Below are positions 17,500-27,300 of a DNA stretch of 64,000 nucleotides, one piece after another. The DNA comes from Pseudarthrobacter sp. W1I19. GTDB taxonomy: Bacteria; Actinomycetota; Actinomycetes; Actinomycetales; Micrococcaceae. The notes beneath the pieces are model-generated. The model worked only from the letters and a program-made list of their open reading frames with translations. It did no database searches and had not been told where the DNA came from. The stretch spans positions 3,658,001 through 3,722,000 of the forward strand of contig NZ_JAUSZR010000001.1 in NCBI RefSeq assembly GCF_030817835.1, given 5' to 3'. The translations under genes were made by a program, and so were the position numbers. The first letter of the stretch is position 1. Every line of letters starts with the position of its first letter.

Positions 17500-20364
17500 T
17501 CAGGTACCCAGCGTGCGCCGTGACGCCGGCAGGCGCGCACGCGTAAAGAGCCAGGCCAGCAGGGCGCCGGCCAGGGGCACCGCAATGACGAGCGCCAGCA
17601 GATGCAGCCAGGGCACCTCGACGGCAGTGCGCAGCTCGGTGGAACCTGCAACGAGCACCGCCGGCAGGGTCCCGGCGATGCTGCCGAGCAGGATTCCCAG
17701 CCCAGCGGTCAGCAGCGCCTGGGATCCTGCAAGGCTCTTCCGCAGGCGGGGCGAGGCACCGATGCCGGCGAGGGTTACATGGTCCGCGCGCGCATCCGCC
17801 AGGGAAAGGCCTGTGGTTATGCCTGCGGCGCTAAACGTGATCACCGCGCTGATGGCAACGATGGACCAGGTCATCCACGAATCGCCCTGCGGGATGCCCG
17901 GTTCGGCCCAGAATCCGACGGCGGGCTGCTGGTACAAGGCCGCGACGGCCCCGGCTGCAGCATCCCTCTCCGCGGCCGAGGGAAAGCTGTTGAGCTGGAC
18001 CAGGAGTTCGGCCGGCTCGGGATGCAGGTCCAGGCGCCCGGCTGTTTCCGGCGAAATGACCCCATAGTAGGGAAGGGGTACAGCGGGTTCGACCACAATG
18101 GCGGGAAGCGTGCTGCTGGTGACCGTCTCATGCATGCGGGCAGGGTCCGCCGGATCCTGGACCTGCGTGCGCACGTCCTGGCCCTCGAGCACCACCGTCC
18201 CGTCCCGAACGAAGACAGCGTTGGTCACCACCATGCCGCCGGACTCTAGGACTGCCAGGGCCTCAGGTCCGGCCTCGATGCCGAGGACGGCACTGATCTC
18301 GTCCGCGCCGCCCACCAGGATGGAACGTTGGGAACCCGGCGACTGGGCGAGGGAACCCCGGCAACGCCAGTCCTCGGGGTCCACCACCCGCCGCTCCGGC
18401 GTCACGGGGCACTCGTTGCCCGCGGGCCTGCCCAGTGAATATTGCAGGCAGTTGGACGTGGCAGTGCGTGCCGGCCCCGACACTTCCGCGCCATTGCCAA
18501 AAGCGCAGTTTTGAACGTACGCCGGTGCGCTGACGGTCCTGGTCCAGGCAACGTTGCCGGTGGCACCTTCCACGGCGGAAGCGAGTTCGGAGGGATCGAC
18601 GACGACCGCCGGCTGGGTGCTGCCGTCCGGCAGGAGGGGCTGCTCCAGGGACAGCGGCAGGAAGGCCTGGTTTTCCAGCGCGGTCCATGAATGGTTCTCC
18701 CGCATCATTGCCTGCTGGCTGGCCGCAAGGACCAGTGCGGCGCTGGCCAGCGTGGCGGCGGCGAGGACGGCCCCTACAGCCGGCACCGTCCGGCCCCGGT
18801 TCCTGGCCGAATCACGGGCAGCCATCCGCAAGGACAACGGCAGCGTACCTGTCCGCGCGGTCAGCAGGGCTACGAGGTATCCGGCCAGGAGCACCAGCGC
18901 GGCGACGGCCAGCACGGCGCCCCCAATCAGCAGGGATGTGACCAACGGCAGTTGCCCGGCCCTCCGGTCCGGATCCCCGGCCGACTCCCCCAGAAGCCAG
19001 CCCGCCGCCAGCAGTGCGCCGGCCAAAAGCAGCAGCACAGCACCGGCCACGGTGGCCCGCTTCCCGCTACCGGCAGGTGCCCGTCCGGACTTTAGCGCAC
19101 CCAAGGCCGCCTGCCTGGCAACCCGGTTGGCCGGGGCCACGGCTGCGAGGAGGCAGCACACCAGTCCCAGGACCATGGCCGCCAGCGTCAGCAGAACGTC
19201 GGGGTGTACGCCGGCAAAGCGGGCCGAGCCGAGGGAGCGGACCCAATAAACCACCGCTGCCCCGGACGCGAGCCCCAGGACAGCGCCGGAAATAACAGCG
19301 ATGCCACCAAGCCAGAGCCCGCCGGACGTCACCACGGAGCGGACGGTTGGTGCGTCGGCTCCGGATGCTGCCAACAGAGCCAGTTCCCGGACCTGCCTTT
19401 TAGCGCCGACGGCGAACGCAGCTCCCGCCAGGAGGCCCACCTCCAGCAGCGCCAGGGCAGCCACCAGGCCGAACGTTGTGTACAACGCCACAGCTCCCGA
19501 CGATGGTGATTGCGGCGGGACGCCGCCGACGCTGCGCTCGGCCAGGGACGGCGGATTGAGCACCACGCTGCGGGAGAGCACACTGACGCCCTGCCGGTTT
19601 GCCGCGAGGATCTGCGGCCAGGCCACCGGTTCGGAGCCAACCAGGTAGTAAGACGTGGCGTTCGGGGACCGGGGATCTTGCTTCAGGACATCCTCGGGCA
19701 CTTGCCCCTGCTGCAGGAAAATGACGGAGTTCCGGTCAGAGGCATCCGCATCCCGGATGGTTCCCACCGGCACGAAGGTGCCGGCCGACGTCGTGATTTC
19801 CTCTCCGAACCTCAGGGTGAACCGCTCAAGCAGCCCCGGCGACACCAGGGCCTCGCCGGCCGCCTGCGGAGCCCTGCCCTCAAGCAGCGTGAATTTTCCG
19901 GCGAAGGCAGGATGCAGCGTATCCGCCACCACGCCCTGCAGGGACACCAGCGCCGCCCCGACCCCCGTGGTCAGGTTCAGCTGCCGCAGCGGCAACACCT
20001 CATAGCCCGCGGGGAGAAGGTCCTGGGGATTGGCCGGCTTGAAGTCCGGATCGTAGACGCCGGTGCTGGAGGCCACCATGGCGTCGTTGAGCGGGTCCTG
20101 GACGGAGTCGGCATTGGGAGCAGGCAGGGTGCTGAACCTGGCCTGCGTTTCCCCAAGCTCGAACTCGACAATTTCTTCGGGGGTTCTTTGCGCGCTCTGG
20201 AACAGCGTGGCGGCGCCTGTCATTCCGGCAACGGGAAGCATGATCAGCAGGATGATGAGCAGCGAGCGCCCTTTGTGCCTCCTGATGTCCCGGCGGGCCA
20301 CGCGCAGGGCAACGCGGAAGCTGCTCCGGCGCCCTTTCGGCGCCGGAGCGAGATCAACCCTCAT
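17500..20364 (-). CDS. ABC transporter permease, FtsX-like
   Basis: A 954-residue permease with a MacB/FtsX-type layout. There is a transmembrane helix near residues 33-54, a large extracytoplasmic domain to about 295, clusters of helices between about 300 and 560, a second extracytoplasmic domain, and helices from about 835 to 945. The duplicated FtsX-like halves and the RVARRDIRRHKGRSLLIILLIMLP entry are typical of actinobacterial exporters with unknown substrates. The start overlaps the stop of the ATPase gene by one base. With the ATPase and PadR genes upstream it forms one operon. Confidence 0.88.
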   Translation of the reverse strand: MRVDLAPAPKGRRSSFRVALRVARRDIRRHKGRSLLIILLIMLPVAGMTGAATLFQSAQRTPEEIVEFELGETQARFSTLPAPNADSVQDPLNDAMVASSTGVYDPDFKPANPQDLLPAGYEVLPLRQLNLTTGVGAALVSLQGVVADTLHPAFAGKFTLLEGRAPQAAGEALVSPGLLERFTLRFGEEITTSAGTFVPVGTIRDADASDRNSVIFLQQGQVPEDVLKQDPRSPNATSYYLVGSEPVAWPQILAANRQGVSVLSRSVVLNPPSLAERSVGGVPPQSPSSGAVALYTTFGLVAALALLEVGLLAGAAFAVGAKRQVRELALLAASGADAPTVRSVVTSGGLWLGGIAVISGAVLGLASGAAVVYWVRSLGSARFAGVHPDVLLTLAAMVLGLVCCLLAAVAPANRVARQAALGALKSGRAPAGSGKRATVAGAVLLLLAGALLAAGWLLGESAGDPDRRAGQLPLVTSLLIGGAVLAVAALVLLAGYLVALLTARTGTLPLSLRMAARDSARNRGRTVPAVGAVLAAATLASAALVLAASQQAMMRENHSWTALENQAFLPLSLEQPLLPDGSTQPAVVVDPSELASAVEGATGNVAWTRTVSAPAYVQNCAFGNGAEVSGPARTATSNCLQYSLGRPAGNECPVTPERRVVDPEDWRCRGSLAQSPGSQRSILVGGADEISAVLGIEAGPEALAVLESGGMVVTNAVFVRDGTVVLEGQDVRTQVQDPADPARMHETVTSSTLPAIVVEPAVPLPYYGVISPETAGRLDLHPEPAELLVQLNSFPSAAERDAAAGAVAALYQQPAVGFWAEPGIPQGDSWMTWSIVAISAVITFSAAGITTGLSLADARADHVTLAGIGASPRLRKSLAGSQALLTAGLGILLGSIAGTLPAVLVAGSTELRTAVEVPWLHLLALVIAVPLAGALLAWLFTRARLPASRRTLGT

Positions 20365-21101
20365 CAGAGCCCTGCCTGGGCCAGGAGCATGGCGGGATCG
20401 TGCATGGCCGCTGCCTGGTCCACGATCCTGCCGTCGCGCAGGAACACAACCCGGTCCGCCCAGGCAGCATGCCGTGCCTCGTGGGTCACCAGCATCACGG
20501 CGGCCCCGGCATCAGCGCGGGCGCGCAATACTTCCATCACCCCCTGGCCAGTGGTTGAGTCAAGTGCGCCGGTGGGCTCGTCGGCGAGGATCAGCCGCCG
20601 CTGCCCCACCACGGCCCGCGCGATGGCTACCCGCTGCTGCTGCCCGCCGGACATCTGGTCCATAAAACGGTCTGCCAGTTCCGTGATTCCAACCTGCCGC
20701 AGGGCATCCAGTGCCTGCCGGCGGGCCTTTTTCCACGCTGTGCCGTCCAGTTCCAGCGGCAGTGCAACATTCTCGGCCGCCGTGAGGGTGGGCACCAGGT
20801 TGAAGTCCTGGAACACATAGCCCACGGCGCGGCGGCGAAGGCGCGCCAGTTCGTTCAGCCCCAGTCCCGCCAGGGGCGTGGATTCCACAAAGACACCGCC
20901 CGACGTCGGGCGGTCCAGTCCCCCGGCCAGCGCCAGCAGGGACGACTTTCCGGACCCGGACGGCCCCATCACCGCGACAAACTCGCCCGCCGCGATGGTG
21001 AGGTCCACCTCGCGGAGGGCGGCGACCGCCGTCGCGCCTTCCCCGAAGGTCCTGCTGACCTTCGCAAGTTCAAGGACCTGCTGCGGCCCCTGGACGCTCA
21101 C
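20364..21101 (-). CDS. ABC transporter ATP-binding protein (MacB/LolD type)
   Basis: A 245-residue ATPase with a complete motif set: Walker A GPSGSGKS (46-53), Q-loop around Q98, signature SGGQQQR (151-157), Walker B ILADEP (171-176) with catalytic Glu175, and the switch histidine in VTHEARHA. It should energise the FtsX-like permease encoded next, with which it overlaps by one base. The GTG start overlaps the padR stop by four bases (GTGA), so all three genes are translationally coupled. Confidence 0.93.
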   Translation of the reverse strand: MSVQGPQQVLELAKVSRTFGEGATAVAALREVDLTIAAGEFVAVMGPSGSGKSSLLALAGGLDRPTSGGVFVESTPLAGLGLNELARLRRRAVGYVFQDFNLVPTLTAAENVALPLELDGTAWKKARRQALDALRQVGITELADRFMDQMSGGQQQRVAIARAVVGQRRLILADEPTGALDSTTGQGVMEVLRARADAGAAVMLVTHEARHAAWADRVVFLRDGRIVDQAAAMHDPAMLLAQAGL

Positions 21102-21706
21102 CGGCGGCTGTCCGCGTTGAGCGGGGTGGCGTCTTCCGTGACCCCGTTGGACGTTTTGCGTGCCTGGCCCGGCCCGGCGGACTGCGCCTGCTGGACCATC
21201 CTGGCCTCACAGAGGTCCAGCCAGCGGACCTCCGCTTCCGTCTGGAAGATCAGGGAATCAAGGACCAGCAACCAGGCAGTATCACCGGCGCGCTGGTTGG
21301 CGGTGGTGTCCCGGCGTGCCTTGGTGTAGTCCTGCAGCGCCCGCATGGACGCGGCACGCTGGGCCTGGATGATGGCCTGGACATCCACACCGGGCAAGGT
21401 CACGGCGAGCGCCAGCTTGATAGCGAGCTCGTTCCGGGGCGGGTTGTTCCGCTCCACCGGCGCCGCGAACCAGTTGTTCACCTCAGCTTTGCCCGCATCG
21501 GTGATGCTGTAGACCACGTGGCCGTCGCCGTCGTCGCCCTCCTTGGTGACCAGGGCGTCGCGTTCCAGCCGGTCCAGGGTGGTGTACACCTGCCCGATGT
21601 TCAGGGGCCAGGTGGCCCCGGTGCGGCTTTCGAACTCGACCCGCAGCTGGTAGCCGTAGCGCGGCTGGTCCTGCAGCAGGGCGAGGAGACTGTGACGGAT
21701 GGACAT
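21098..21706 (-). CDS. PadR family transcriptional regulator
   Basis: A 202-residue PadR protein. The winged helix-turn-helix covers about residues 1-80 (LLALLQDQPRYGYQL, WPLNIGQVYTTLDRLERDALV, YSITDAGKAEV). A C-terminal helical dimerisation domain follows, as in the longer PadR-s1/VanR-like type. These regulators usually repress their own promoter and an adjacent exporter until a ligand binds, which fits the downstream ABC genes. The ATG at 21706 follows CAAGGAG by a suitable spacing. A palindrome at 21804-21814 is a candidate operator. Confidence 0.92.
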   Translation of the reverse strand: MSIRHSLLALLQDQPRYGYQLRVEFESRTGATWPLNIGQVYTTLDRLERDALVTKEGDDGDGHVVYSITDAGKAEVNNWFAAPVERNNPPRNELAIKLALAVTLPGVDVQAIIQAQRAASMRALQDYTKARRDTTANQRAGDTAWLLVLDSLIFQTEAEVRWLDLCEARMVQQAQSAGPGQARKTSNGVTEDATPLNADSRR

Positions 21707-21762
21707 GTGCTCCTTGTGCTTTGGCGGCAGTCCGCACGGTCCCCCAATGGCCCGTGCATACC

Positions 21763-21814
21763 GCGTATGGCACTGAGCCTAGCGGAGTAGTTTCGTTTCG
21801 GCAATACTCAGTAT
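21763..21814 (-). promoter_or_regulatory. Promoter and palindromic site of the PadR-ABC operon
   Basis: On the minus strand a -35-like TTGCCG and a -10-like TAGGCT are separated by 17 nt. The 11-bp palindrome ATACT-G-AGTAT (21804-21814) adjoins the -35. PadR proteins bind short AT-rich palindromes, so this is a likely autoregulatory operator. Confidence 0.5.
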
Positions 21815-21840
21815 CTAACTAGGGCCGGGACCCGGGTTAG

Positions 21841-22824
21841 TTAAAGGAGCAGGAGGATTTTGCCTACGTGGTCGCCGCTGTCGAAATAGGCGTGGGCGGC
21901 CTGGACCTGTTCCAGCGGGAAGGTTTTGGCCACCAACGGGCGGATCCGGCCGTCAGTGATCATGGGCCAGACGGCGTCGCGGACGGCGTTCATAATGGCG
22001 CCTTTTTCCTGGACAGGCCGGGGCCGCAGCGCCGTGGCCACTACGGCGGCGCGCTTCTTCAGCAACTGGCCGAGGTCCAGTTCACCCTTGGCGCCGCCCT
22101 GCAGGCCGATCACCACCAGCCGCCCGTAGTCGGCGAGTGCGTCCACGTTTTGGGCTAGGTACTTGGCGCCGACGACGTCGAGGATCACGTCCGCGCCGCG
22201 CCCGCCGTTCTGTTCACGCAGGCTCGCCGGGAAATCCTCCTCCGCATAGTTGATGGCGATATCCGCGCCCAGGAAAGCCTTGGCCGTTCCCACTTTTTCG
22301 TCCGAACCTGCCGTTGTTGCCACCTTGGCGCCCAACGCCTTGGCCAGCTGGATGGCCATGGTGCCGATCCCGCCGGTCGCGCCGTGGATCAGGACGGTTT
22401 CCCCGGGTTGGAGCTGGGCGGTCATCACCAGGTTGGAGTAGACCGTGGCGGCCACCTCTGGAAGGGACGCCGCTGTCACCAGGTCCACACCGTCGGGAAC
22501 CCTCAGGACCTGCTCGGCGGGAACGGCCACCTGCTGGGCGTAGCCGCCGCCGGCCAGCAGCGCCACCACCTTGTCACCGAGGGAAAAGGGCTTGCTGACG
22601 CCGGTGCCGAAGCCGGCGATCCGGCCGGATACCTCGAGGCCTGGGATTTCCGAAGCGCCCGGCGGCGGCGGATAGAAGCCCCGGCGCTGCTGCACGTCCG
22701 CCCGGTTCAGGCCGGCGGCGACGACGTCGATCAGCACCTCACCCGGCCCGGGTACCGGAGCCTCCGTTTCGCGGACCTCCAGGACCTCCGGGCCGCCCGG
22801 TTCCGAAATATAGACGGCTTTCAT
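21841..22824 (-). CDS. NAD(P)H quinone oxidoreductase, zinc-free MDR family
   Basis: A 327-residue medium-chain dehydrogenase/reductase of the PIG3/QOR type. It has the N-terminal GroES-like domain (PGPGEVLIDVVAAGLNRADVQQRRG) and a Rossmann domain with HGATGGIGTMAIQLAKALGA. The zinc-binding cysteines of alcohol dehydrogenases are absent, as expected for quinone reductases. It probably reduces quinones or reactive enones with NADPH. The ATG at 22824 follows GGGAG; an 18-codon in-frame extension was rejected. It lies upstream of, and in line with, the PadR operon but a separate promoter intervenes. Confidence 0.9.
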   Translation of the reverse strand: MKAVYISEPGGPEVLEVRETEAPVPGPGEVLIDVVAAGLNRADVQQRRGFYPPPPGASEIPGLEVSGRIAGFGTGVSKPFSLGDKVVALLAGGGYAQQVAVPAEQVLRVPDGVDLVTAASLPEVAATVYSNLVMTAQLQPGETVLIHGATGGIGTMAIQLAKALGAKVATTAGSDEKVGTAKAFLGADIAINYAEEDFPASLREQNGGRGADVILDVVGAKYLAQNVDALADYGRLVVIGLQGGAKGELDLGQLLKKRAAVVATALRPRPVQEKGAIMNAVRDAVWPMITDGRIRPLVAKTFPLEQVQAAHAYFDSGDHVGKILLLL

Positions 22825-22932
22825 GGAACACTCCCGTTTCTGACTGAATACTCGCTGCAACCAGTGTGCACCGGACACCTTGTTTGCCTCTGTTTTGTTG
22901 CAGGCAAGTGCCTATGAAACACTACTAGTGGA

Positions 22933-23020
22933 GGAAGGTTGTCCGAGCGGCCGAAGGAGCTAGTCTTGAAAACTAGTGTGCGGTAACCCCGTACCAAGAG
23001 TTCGAATCTCTTACCTTCCG
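22933..23020 (+). tRNA. tRNA-Ser (anticodon TGA)
   Basis: An 88-nt type II tRNA with a long variable arm. The acceptor GGAAGGT pairs with ACCTTCC. The anticodon stem CTAGT/ACTAG closes the loop CTTGAAA, giving anticodon TGA. The T-arm is AGAGTTCGAATCTCT. Confidence 0.95.
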
Positions 23021-23026
23021 CGATCG

Positions 23027-23068
23027 GGACCCCTGTCCGCCAGCATGCTGGCCGGCAGGGGTCCTTCG
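23027..23068 (+). terminator. Terminator after tRNA-Ser
   Basis: GGACCCCTG at 23027-23035 pairs with CAGGGGTCC at 23056-23064, with an inner CCAGCATGCTGG stem. A T-rich tract follows. Confidence 0.8.
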
Positions 23069-23199
23069 TTTTCGCCCTTCATGCGCTTAAATCTCCGGCG
23101 ATCGGGCAGGAACTGCGGGATCCATTGAAACTGTCAGACCCCGCACATAGCCTCTTGGTGTCCCACCAGCCCGAACACCTACCGCACCAGGAGATCGCT

Positions 23200-23994
23200 A
23201 TGCCCAGTCCCGACATCAAACCCGGTTCCCCCTGCTGGATTGACCTGATCACCTCGGACGCCGCCAAGGCCCGCGAGTTCTATGGCGAACTCTTTAGCTG
23301 GGAGTTCCAGTCCGGCGACCAGGAGCTTTACGGCGGCTACATCACGGCGTCACGGAACGGAAAGACGGTTGCCGGCATCATGCAGAAGCAGGAGGACCAG
23401 GCCGGATTCCCGGACATGTGGTCCACCTACCTGTGCACGGACGATGCCGCTGCGACGGCAGCTTCGGTGGCAGCGAACGGCGGCCAGGTGCACATGGAGC
23501 CCATGGACGTCCCCGCCCAGGGAATCATGGCCATGTTCGGCGATCCCAGCGGCGCGTCCGTTGGCGCGTGGCAGCGGCGGGAAATGCGCGGGTATGAAAT
23601 TGCCGGGGAACCCGGAACGCCCGCCTGGCACGAGCTGCACGCCAAGGACTACCAGAAGGCCGTGGCGTTCTACGAAAACGTCTTCGGCTGGCAGACGAGC
23701 GTTATGAGCGATTCTCCCGACTTCCGTTACACCACCTTGGGCTCGGGTGAAACGGCACAGGCCGGAATCATGGACGCTTCGGGATACCTTCCAGGCGAGG
23801 TCCCTTCCCACTGGCAGGTGTACTTCGCTGTTGAGGACACGGATGCCACTGTGGAGCGCGCCCTGGCCATGGGCGGAACCCTGCTGGACGGACCGGCGGA
23901 CAGCGACTTCGGCCGGGTGGCGCAGCTTGCCGATCCCACCGGCGGCATGTTCAAGGTCATTTCCACCCGGTACCCGTCGGCAGGAGACCAGTAA
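23200..23994 (+). CDS. VOC family protein (tandem glyoxalase-fold domains)
   Basis: A 264-residue protein of two beta-alpha-beta-beta-beta modules (about 9-125 and 138-262). Each begins with the CWIDLITSDAAKAREFYGELFSWEF or WHELHAKDYQKAVAFYENVFGW pattern, typical of the vicinal oxygen chelate superfamily. The arrangement resembles two-domain hydroxylase-like proteins of actinomycetes whose substrates are unknown. The ATG at 23200 is chosen because CAGGAG precedes it; the 25 upstream codons have no such site. It stands alone after tRNA-Ser. Confidence 0.87.
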   Translation: MPSPDIKPGSPCWIDLITSDAAKAREFYGELFSWEFQSGDQELYGGYITASRNGKTVAGIMQKQEDQAGFPDMWSTYLCTDDAAATAASVAANGGQVHMEPMDVPAQGIMAMFGDPSGASVGAWQRREMRGYEIAGEPGTPAWHELHAKDYQKAVAFYENVFGWQTSVMSDSPDFRYTTLGSGETAQAGIMDASGYLPGEVPSHWQVYFAVEDTDATVERALAMGGTLLDGPADSDFGRVAQLADPTGGMFKVISTRYPSAGDQ

Positions 23995-23999
23995 GCCAA

Positions 24000-24374
24000 C
24001 CACGGCCCCATAAGGGGAGCCCGGGCTGACACCCGGAAGCGGTTACCGGCAACATGCCGGCCGGAACTTTCCTTAAAGCTACCGGCCGGTATCCTTTGTG
24101 TGATGGACGGCACATTCCGTACCGGCCACCAACCCAAGCACTGACAGCTTCCGCCGGGACCGGGCTACCGGGGCAACCGGACGGCGGGGCGGTATGTTCC
24201 GCTGGGGAACGTTCCGCCGAATGTACGCGCTATCAACCCTGCGTTCATTCAACGCTGCTGTTATGTGCCGGATACCACTTGACCAGGAGCAGGATCCGGG
24301 CCCTTGTCCGTCGGTACAACCCGGACACCTTCCATCGGTTTCCCCACCGGGGACCCTTCTGAAAGTAAGAGCGG
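24000..24374. other. Intergenic region with nested inverted repeat
   Basis: About 375 bp between the VOC gene and the nuclease gene. ATGCCGGCCGG at 24054-24064 can pair with CCGGCCGGTAT at 24082-24092, with an inner CTTT/AAAG stem. This may terminate the VOC transcript. The rest has no supported gene. A promoter for the nuclease should lie near 24250-24350 but is not clear. Confidence 0.45.
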
Positions 24375-27300
24375 ATGCATCGAACACCTTGGAAATTAGC
24401 GCTGGGCACAGTGCTGTCAGCGGGGCTCGCAGCAGCTCCCCTGGCAGCCTTGCCCGCAGTTGCGGACTCTACAGCCGCGGAGGTCTCAGCCGCGGCAGGA
24501 ACCTCACCCGTTGTGATCAACGAGGCCTACCTCAGCGGCGGCAGCAGCGGTGCCGCCTACAAAAACAAATTCGTTGAACTCTACAACTCCTCGGATGAGG
24601 CGGTCTCCCTGGCCGGCTGGTCGCTGCAATACCGCTCAGCAACAGGCACCGCGGCTCCCACCGGCGTTGCGGCCCTTTCCGGCTCGATCCCGGCCAAGGG
24701 GCACTACCTGGTCCAGGGCTCAAGCAACGGGGCCAACGGCGCAGACCTTCCGGCACCGGACCTCGTGGCGGGAGGCCTGAACTTCAGCGGCACGGGCGGA
24801 ACCATCGTGCTCGCAAAGCAGCCCACCGCCGTCGTACTGGCCACCGGCTCCCAAGTGGAGCCTGCCGGCGTGGCCGACCTCTTGGGCTACGGCGCCTCCA
24901 ACACCTTCGAAACGCAGGCAGCACCTGCCCCTGCCGGCAATACCGACGTCAAAAGCCTGAACCGGAGTGCCGGGGCAGACAGCAACAGCAACGCCGCGGA
25001 CTTCAGTCTCAACGCGGCCATCACCCCAACGGGCAACGGCGGCACCGCACCGGATCCGGATCCATCACCGGACCCGACACCTACACCGTCCGCCAGGAGC
25101 ATCGCCGAAATCCAGGGCACGGGCACCGAAAGCCCGCTGGCCGGAACCACGGTGACCACCACGGGCAAGGTCACAGCTGTCTTCCCCACCGGCGGACTCA
25201 ACGGCTACTACCTGCAGACTGCGGGAACCGGCGGCGACCTCACAGCAACCAACCACGCCGCTTCGGACGGCATCTTCGTCTACTCCCCCGCCACCGTTGC
25301 CTCAGTACAGGCGGGTGATTATGTCCAGGTAACCGGCGCCGTGGCGGAGTACTACGGGATGACGCAGCTCAACGTCACCTCGGCGGCCGGGCTGGCCAAA
25401 CTGACGGAACCAGCCCCTGAAGTGAAGGCCACCGCCTTCACGCTGCCCGCCACCGAAACCTTCCGTGAATCCCTCGAAGGGATGCTGCTGGCGCCCCAGG
25501 GCCCGCTGACCGTCACGGACAACTACAGCCTGAACCAGTACGGCGAGATCGGCCTGGCCGGCGGAACAACGCCCCTGGTCCAGCCCACCGCAGTCGCACC
25601 TTACGGCTCTGCTGAGTACACCGCGGCCGTGGCGGACAACGCTGCCCGCGGCATCAAGCTCGACGACGGCTCCAGCACCAACTTCCTCAAGGACGCCGCC
25701 ACCAAAGCCCTGGTGCTGCCCTACCTGACCACCACAGACCCGATCCGGGTGGGTTCATCCGCCACTTTCACCACCAACGTGGTGCTCGGGTACGCGAACA
25801 ACGCCTGGAAGCTCCAGCCCCTTACGCACCTGACGGAAGCCAACAAAGCCACTGTCCAGCCCGCCGCCTTCGGGGCCACGCGTACGGATGCTCCCGCCCC
25901 GGTGGGCGGAAACGTGAAAATTGCCTCCTTCAACGTACTGAACTACTTCCCCACTACCGGCGACCAGCTGACCGGCTGCACCTACTACGAGGACCGCGAG
26001 GGCAACCCCATCACCGTCCGCGACGGCTGCAACGCCCGTGGGGCGGCCAACGCCGAGAACTTCAAGCGGCAGCAGGACAAGATCGTCGCGGCCATCACGA
26101 AGGCCGGCGCAGACGTTGTCACGCTGATGGAGATCGAAAACTCGGCGCAGTTCGGCAAGAACCGGGACGACGCCCTGGCCAAACTGGTGGACGCCCTGAA
26201 CATCGCGACCCCGGGGATCTGGGATTACGTCCGGACGCCGGCCAACGCGCCGCCGCTCAGCGACGAGGACATGATCCGCACCGCCTTTATCTACAAAAAG
26301 GCCGTGGCCGAACCCGTGGGTGAATCGATCATCCACAACGACACCCTGGCCTTCGCCAGTGCACGCAAGCCGCTGGCACAGGTCTTCAAGCCGCTCGGCG
26401 GCGGCGCCGGGACCGAGTTCATCGCCATCGCCAACCACTTCAAGTCCAAGGGATCGGCAGCTACCCCGGACGACACGGACAAGGGCCAGGGCGCATCAAA
26501 CCTGGCCCGCACCGCCCAGGCCAAGTCCCTGCTTGAGTTCACCAAATCCCTGCAGCAGTCCAAGGGCACCGACAAAGTCTTCCTGATTGGCGACTTCAAC
26601 TCCTATGCCAAGGAAGACCCCATCAATGTCTTCACCGCCGAGGGGTACGTCAACCAGGACGAGAAGGCCCGCAACGCCGATGGAAGTGCCAAACACTCCT
26701 ACCTCTTCGGCGGGATGGTCGGCTCGCTGGACCACATCCTCGCTTCCCCTGCGGCCAACGCCGTGGTGGCGGGCGCGGACATCTGGAACATCAACTCCGT
26801 GGAGTCCGTAGCCCTGGAGTACAGCCGCTACAACAACAACGTCACCAACTACTACGCCCCGGACCAGTACCGCGCCAGCGACCATGATCCGGTAATTGCG
26901 GGCCTGAACCTGCAGCCTGCGCCGGCCACCGTTGACCTGAACTTCCTGGGCATCAATGATTTCCACGGAAGGATTGACACCAACACTGTCCAGTTCGCCG
27001 GCACCATCGAGAAGCTGCGCGCAGCAGCTGCCCCGGGAGCCACCGCTTTCCTCTCCGCCGGCGACAACATCGGCGCATCCCTGTTTGCGTCCGCCATCGC
27101 CAAGGACCAGCCCACCATCGACGTGCTGAACGCACTGGAGCTTCGGGCTTCCGCGGTGGGCAACCACGAGTTCGACGGCGGCTGGGCGGACCTGCGGGAC
27201 CGCGTCATGGCCGGCGGTTCCAACGCGAAGTTCCCCTACCAGGGAGCAAACGTCTACCAAAAGGGCACCACCGAACCGGTCCTGCCCGAGTACGCCATCC

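Noticed and set aside
19510..20820. A 436-codon plus-strand frame over the FtsX permease and ATPase genes
   Set aside because: Antisense to a coupled operon with complete ABC motifs.
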